Source: JACOZM01 sp035289385
GTDB lineage: Archaea > Nanobdellota > Nanobdellia > Woesearchaeales > GW2011-AR9
Assembly: GCA_035289385.1 (NCBI GenBank)
Contig: DATDXI010000051.1
Coordinates: 1 to 7,504 of the forward strand
DNA length: 7,504 nucleotides
Direction: 5' to 3'
Shown piece by piece: positions 5,582-7,504 of this stretch (its first letter is position 1; every line of letters begins with the position of its first letter). The position numbers and the translations under genes were made by a program. Under the pieces are notes generated by a model that was not told the origin of the DNA, made no database searches, and saw only the letters and a list, made by a program, of their open reading frames with translations.

Positions 5582-7504
5582 ATGGACCCACCACAAAGCA
5601 CAGGAACAGAACAGAAACCGGAAGATAAAGGAGCTTATGGAGCTTCTCAGATTACGGTCCTAGAAGGCCTTGAAGCTGTTAGAAAGCGGCCGGGCATGTA
5701 TATTGGAGATACCAGCCTGAGAGGACTACATCATCTGGTCTTTGAGATCGTTGACAACTCTATCGATGAGGCGATGGCAGGATTCTGTAAGAAGATTATT
5801 GTTACCATCCATGCGGATAATTCTATTACCGTCAAAGATGATGGAAGGGGAATACCGACAGATATGCATCCAAAATATAATGTCTCCGGAGTAGAAGTTG
5901 CTTTGACAAAACTTCATGCTGGGGGAAAATTCGATAAGGACACCTATAAAGTATCTGGAGGACTGCACGGAGTAGGAGTAAGTGTGGTCAATGCTTTATC
6001 AGAAAAACTGATCGTAGAAGTACGGCGCTCTGGAAAAGTTTTCCAGCAATCTTATAGCAGAGGCAAGCCCCTAGGGCCTTTAGAAGTGATTGGAGAAGCA
6101 ACAGAAAGAGGAACCATCGTAACATTTACTCCGGACAAAGACATTTTTTTGGAAACAGAGTACCATTATGATATCTTAGCACGAAGGCTTCGAGAATTGG
6201 CTTTCTTGAATAGAGGTATACAAATTGACTTTTTTGATGAGCGGGGTGGAAAGCAGGATCATTTTGAATATCAAGGCGGAATCAGAGAATTCGTCAGCTT
6301 CGTCGACCAAAATAAGCAGCCCTTGCATGAAGTCATTTATTTCGAGAAAACAAAACAGGATGTGGTTGTTGAGATCGCCTTGCGATATAATGTAGGCTAT
6401 CAAGAAAATGTCTTTTCGTTTGTCAATAACATCAATACGATAGAAGGTGGAACGCACCTCTCCGGGTTTAAAACCTCGCTAACGAGAATTCTCAATGCTT
6501 TTGGGAAAGAAGCAAAGAAGAATGACCTACAGCTTACGGGAGAAGACGTTAAGGAAGGATTGACGGCAGTAATTTCCGTAAAAGTTCCAGAGCCGTTATT
6601 TGAAGGGCAGACAAAGACAAAACTGGGAAACAGCGATGTGTTTGGGATCGTCTCTTCGATTGTCCACGATGAGCTCAAGACCTTTTTTGAAGAGCGTCCT
6701 GCCATCATCAAAAATATTATTGAAAAGTGCTTAGATGCAGCTCGTGCTAGAGAAGCAGCTAGGAAAGCTCGTGATTTAACGAGAAGGAAAGGCGCTTTAG
6801 ATGGAGCGGGCTTGCCGGGAAAATTAGCGGACTGTTCTAACAGGGATCCGAAGAAGTGTGAGATTTATGTTGTGGAAGGAGATTCCGCAGGCGGCTCGGC
6901 AAAGCAAGGCCGTAACCGGGAATTTCAAGCTATCCTTCCTCTCCGGGGAAAGATTTTGAACGTCGAGAAATCAAGATTACATAAGATCATGGAAAATAAA
7001 GAGATCATCGCTATGATCACGGCTTTAGGCACAGGAGTGGGAGAAGATTTTGATGTTTCAAAATTGAGGTATGATAAAGTGATCATCATGACGGATGCCG
7101 ATGTCGATGGCAGCCATATCATGACATTATTGTTGACGTTCTTTTACAGGTATATGAAGCCGTTAGTGGAACGTGGGCATACTTATATTGCCATGCCTCC
7201 TCTCTATCGCTTGCAGCGTGGAAAAGATATTCGTTATGTGTATTCTGATAAAGAGAAGGAACACGCCGTGGCAGAGATGGGCGATAACGTTGGTATCCAG
7301 CGCTATAAAGGTTTAGGAGAAATGAACCCAAAACAATTATGGGAAACAACGATGGATCCGGCAGTAAGGCTGTTGAAGAAAGTGACGGTAGAAGATGCCG
7401 TTGCTGCAGACCAGATGTTTACCGTCTTGATGGGAGATGAAGTGCAGCCGAGAAAAGAGTTTATCGAGAAGCATGCTTTAGAAGTTGTGAATTTGGATGT
7501 TTAA
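5582..7504 (+). CDS. gyrB: DNA gyrase subunit B
   Basis: GyrB is the ATPase subunit of DNA gyrase, a type IIA topoisomerase that introduces negative supercoils as a GyrA2GyrB2 tetramer. The 640 residues are complete. The GHKL ATPase domain (about 22-235) shows EIVDNSIDEAMAG (55-67, with catalytic Glu55 and Mg-binding Asn59), DDGRGIP (86-92) and GGLHGVGVSVVNALS (126-140). The transducer domain (about 240-405) carries the QTKTKLGN loop (343-350) with its ATP-contacting Lys345. The TOPRIM domain has EGDSAGGSAKQGRNR (432-446) and DADVDGSH (505-512), with metal-binding Glu432, Asp505 and Asp507. QRYKGLGEMNP (573-583) closes the protein. There is no long TOPRIM insert of the E. coli kind. The motifs fit GyrB better than ParE, though the two are hard to separate fully without the partner. 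The preceding in-frame stop is at 5528-5530 and no other ATG lies between, so ATG 5582 is the likely start. Any gyrA would lie beyond the window. Confidence 0.96.
   Translation: MDPPQSTGTEQKPEDKGAYGASQITVLEGLEAVRKRPGMYIGDTSLRGLHHLVFEIVDNSIDEAMAGFCKKIIVTIHADNSITVKDDGRGIPTDMHPKYNVSGVEVALTKLHAGGKFDKDTYKVSGGLHGVGVSVVNALSEKLIVEVRRSGKVFQQSYSRGKPLGPLEVIGEATERGTIVTFTPDKDIFLETEYHYDILARRLRELAFLNRGIQIDFFDERGGKQDHFEYQGGIREFVSFVDQNKQPLHEVIYFEKTKQDVVVEIALRYNVGYQENVFSFVNNINTIEGGTHLSGFKTSLTRILNAFGKEAKKNDLQLTGEDVKEGLTAVISVKVPEPLFEGQTKTKLGNSDVFGIVSSIVHDELKTFFEERPAIIKNIIEKCLDAARAREAARKARDLTRRKGALDGAGLPGKLADCSNRDPKKCEIYVVEGDSAGGSAKQGRNREFQAILPLRGKILNVEKSRLHKIMENKEIIAMITALGTGVGEDFDVSKLRYDKVIIMTDADVDGSHIMTLLLTFFYRYMKPLVERGHTYIAMPPLYRLQRGKDIRYVYSDKEKEHAVAEMGDNVGIQRYKGLGEMNPKQLWETTMDPAVRLLKKVTVEDAVAADQMFTVLMGDEVQPRKEFIEKHALEVVNLDV

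Noticed and set aside
1..7504. CRISPR array, transposon, integrase, toxin-antitoxin or defence system
   Set aside because: No regular direct repeats, terminal inverted repeats, or transposase or nuclease motifs were seen on either strand. The region looks like an ordinary chromosomal housekeeping stretch with a few unknown genes.

Overview
The window reads as a piece of an archaeal chromosome. An archaeal-type uS7 gene follows the tail of an archaeal uS12 gene. There is an unfused Kae1-type t6A enzyme and a stand-alone archaeal-style RibB. Four genes have a TATA-like box centred about 24 to 27 bases before the start codon, the spacing of leaderless archaeal transcripts. A bacterial-type GyrB in this setting, the compact layout and the unrecognised small genes would suit a DPANN lineage such as Woesearchaeota. 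That placement is inference from general impression; no marker here proves it.

Layout. Positions 1-670 hold the end of rps12 and all of rps7, overlapping by ATGA. Positions 738-2762 hold a large unrecognised gene on the same strand. Its product appears to be built from repeated winged-helix-like modules and ends in a basic, then very acidic, tail. It runs head-on into ribB (2759-3364, minus), and the two stop codons share TTAA. A 119-base divergent promoter region separates ribB from kae1 (3484-4431, plus). Next come two unrecognised minus-strand genes (4458-4844 and 4947-5357), each with its own promoter-like box. A 224-base intergenic region leads into a complete gyrB (5582-7504, plus), whose stop codon is the last base triplet of the window.

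Function. The recognisable genes are housekeeping: small-subunit assembly and decoding (uS12, uS7), the riboflavin precursor step (RibB), tRNA t6A37 modification (Kae1) and DNA supercoiling (GyrB). They do not form one pathway. I see no tRNA or rRNA gene, CRISPR array, insertion sequence, integrase, toxin-antitoxin pair or defence system. The most interesting object is the 674-residue protein behind rps7, a position where many archaea carry translation elongation factor genes. The next most interesting are the two orphan small genes and the atypically long gyrB leader.
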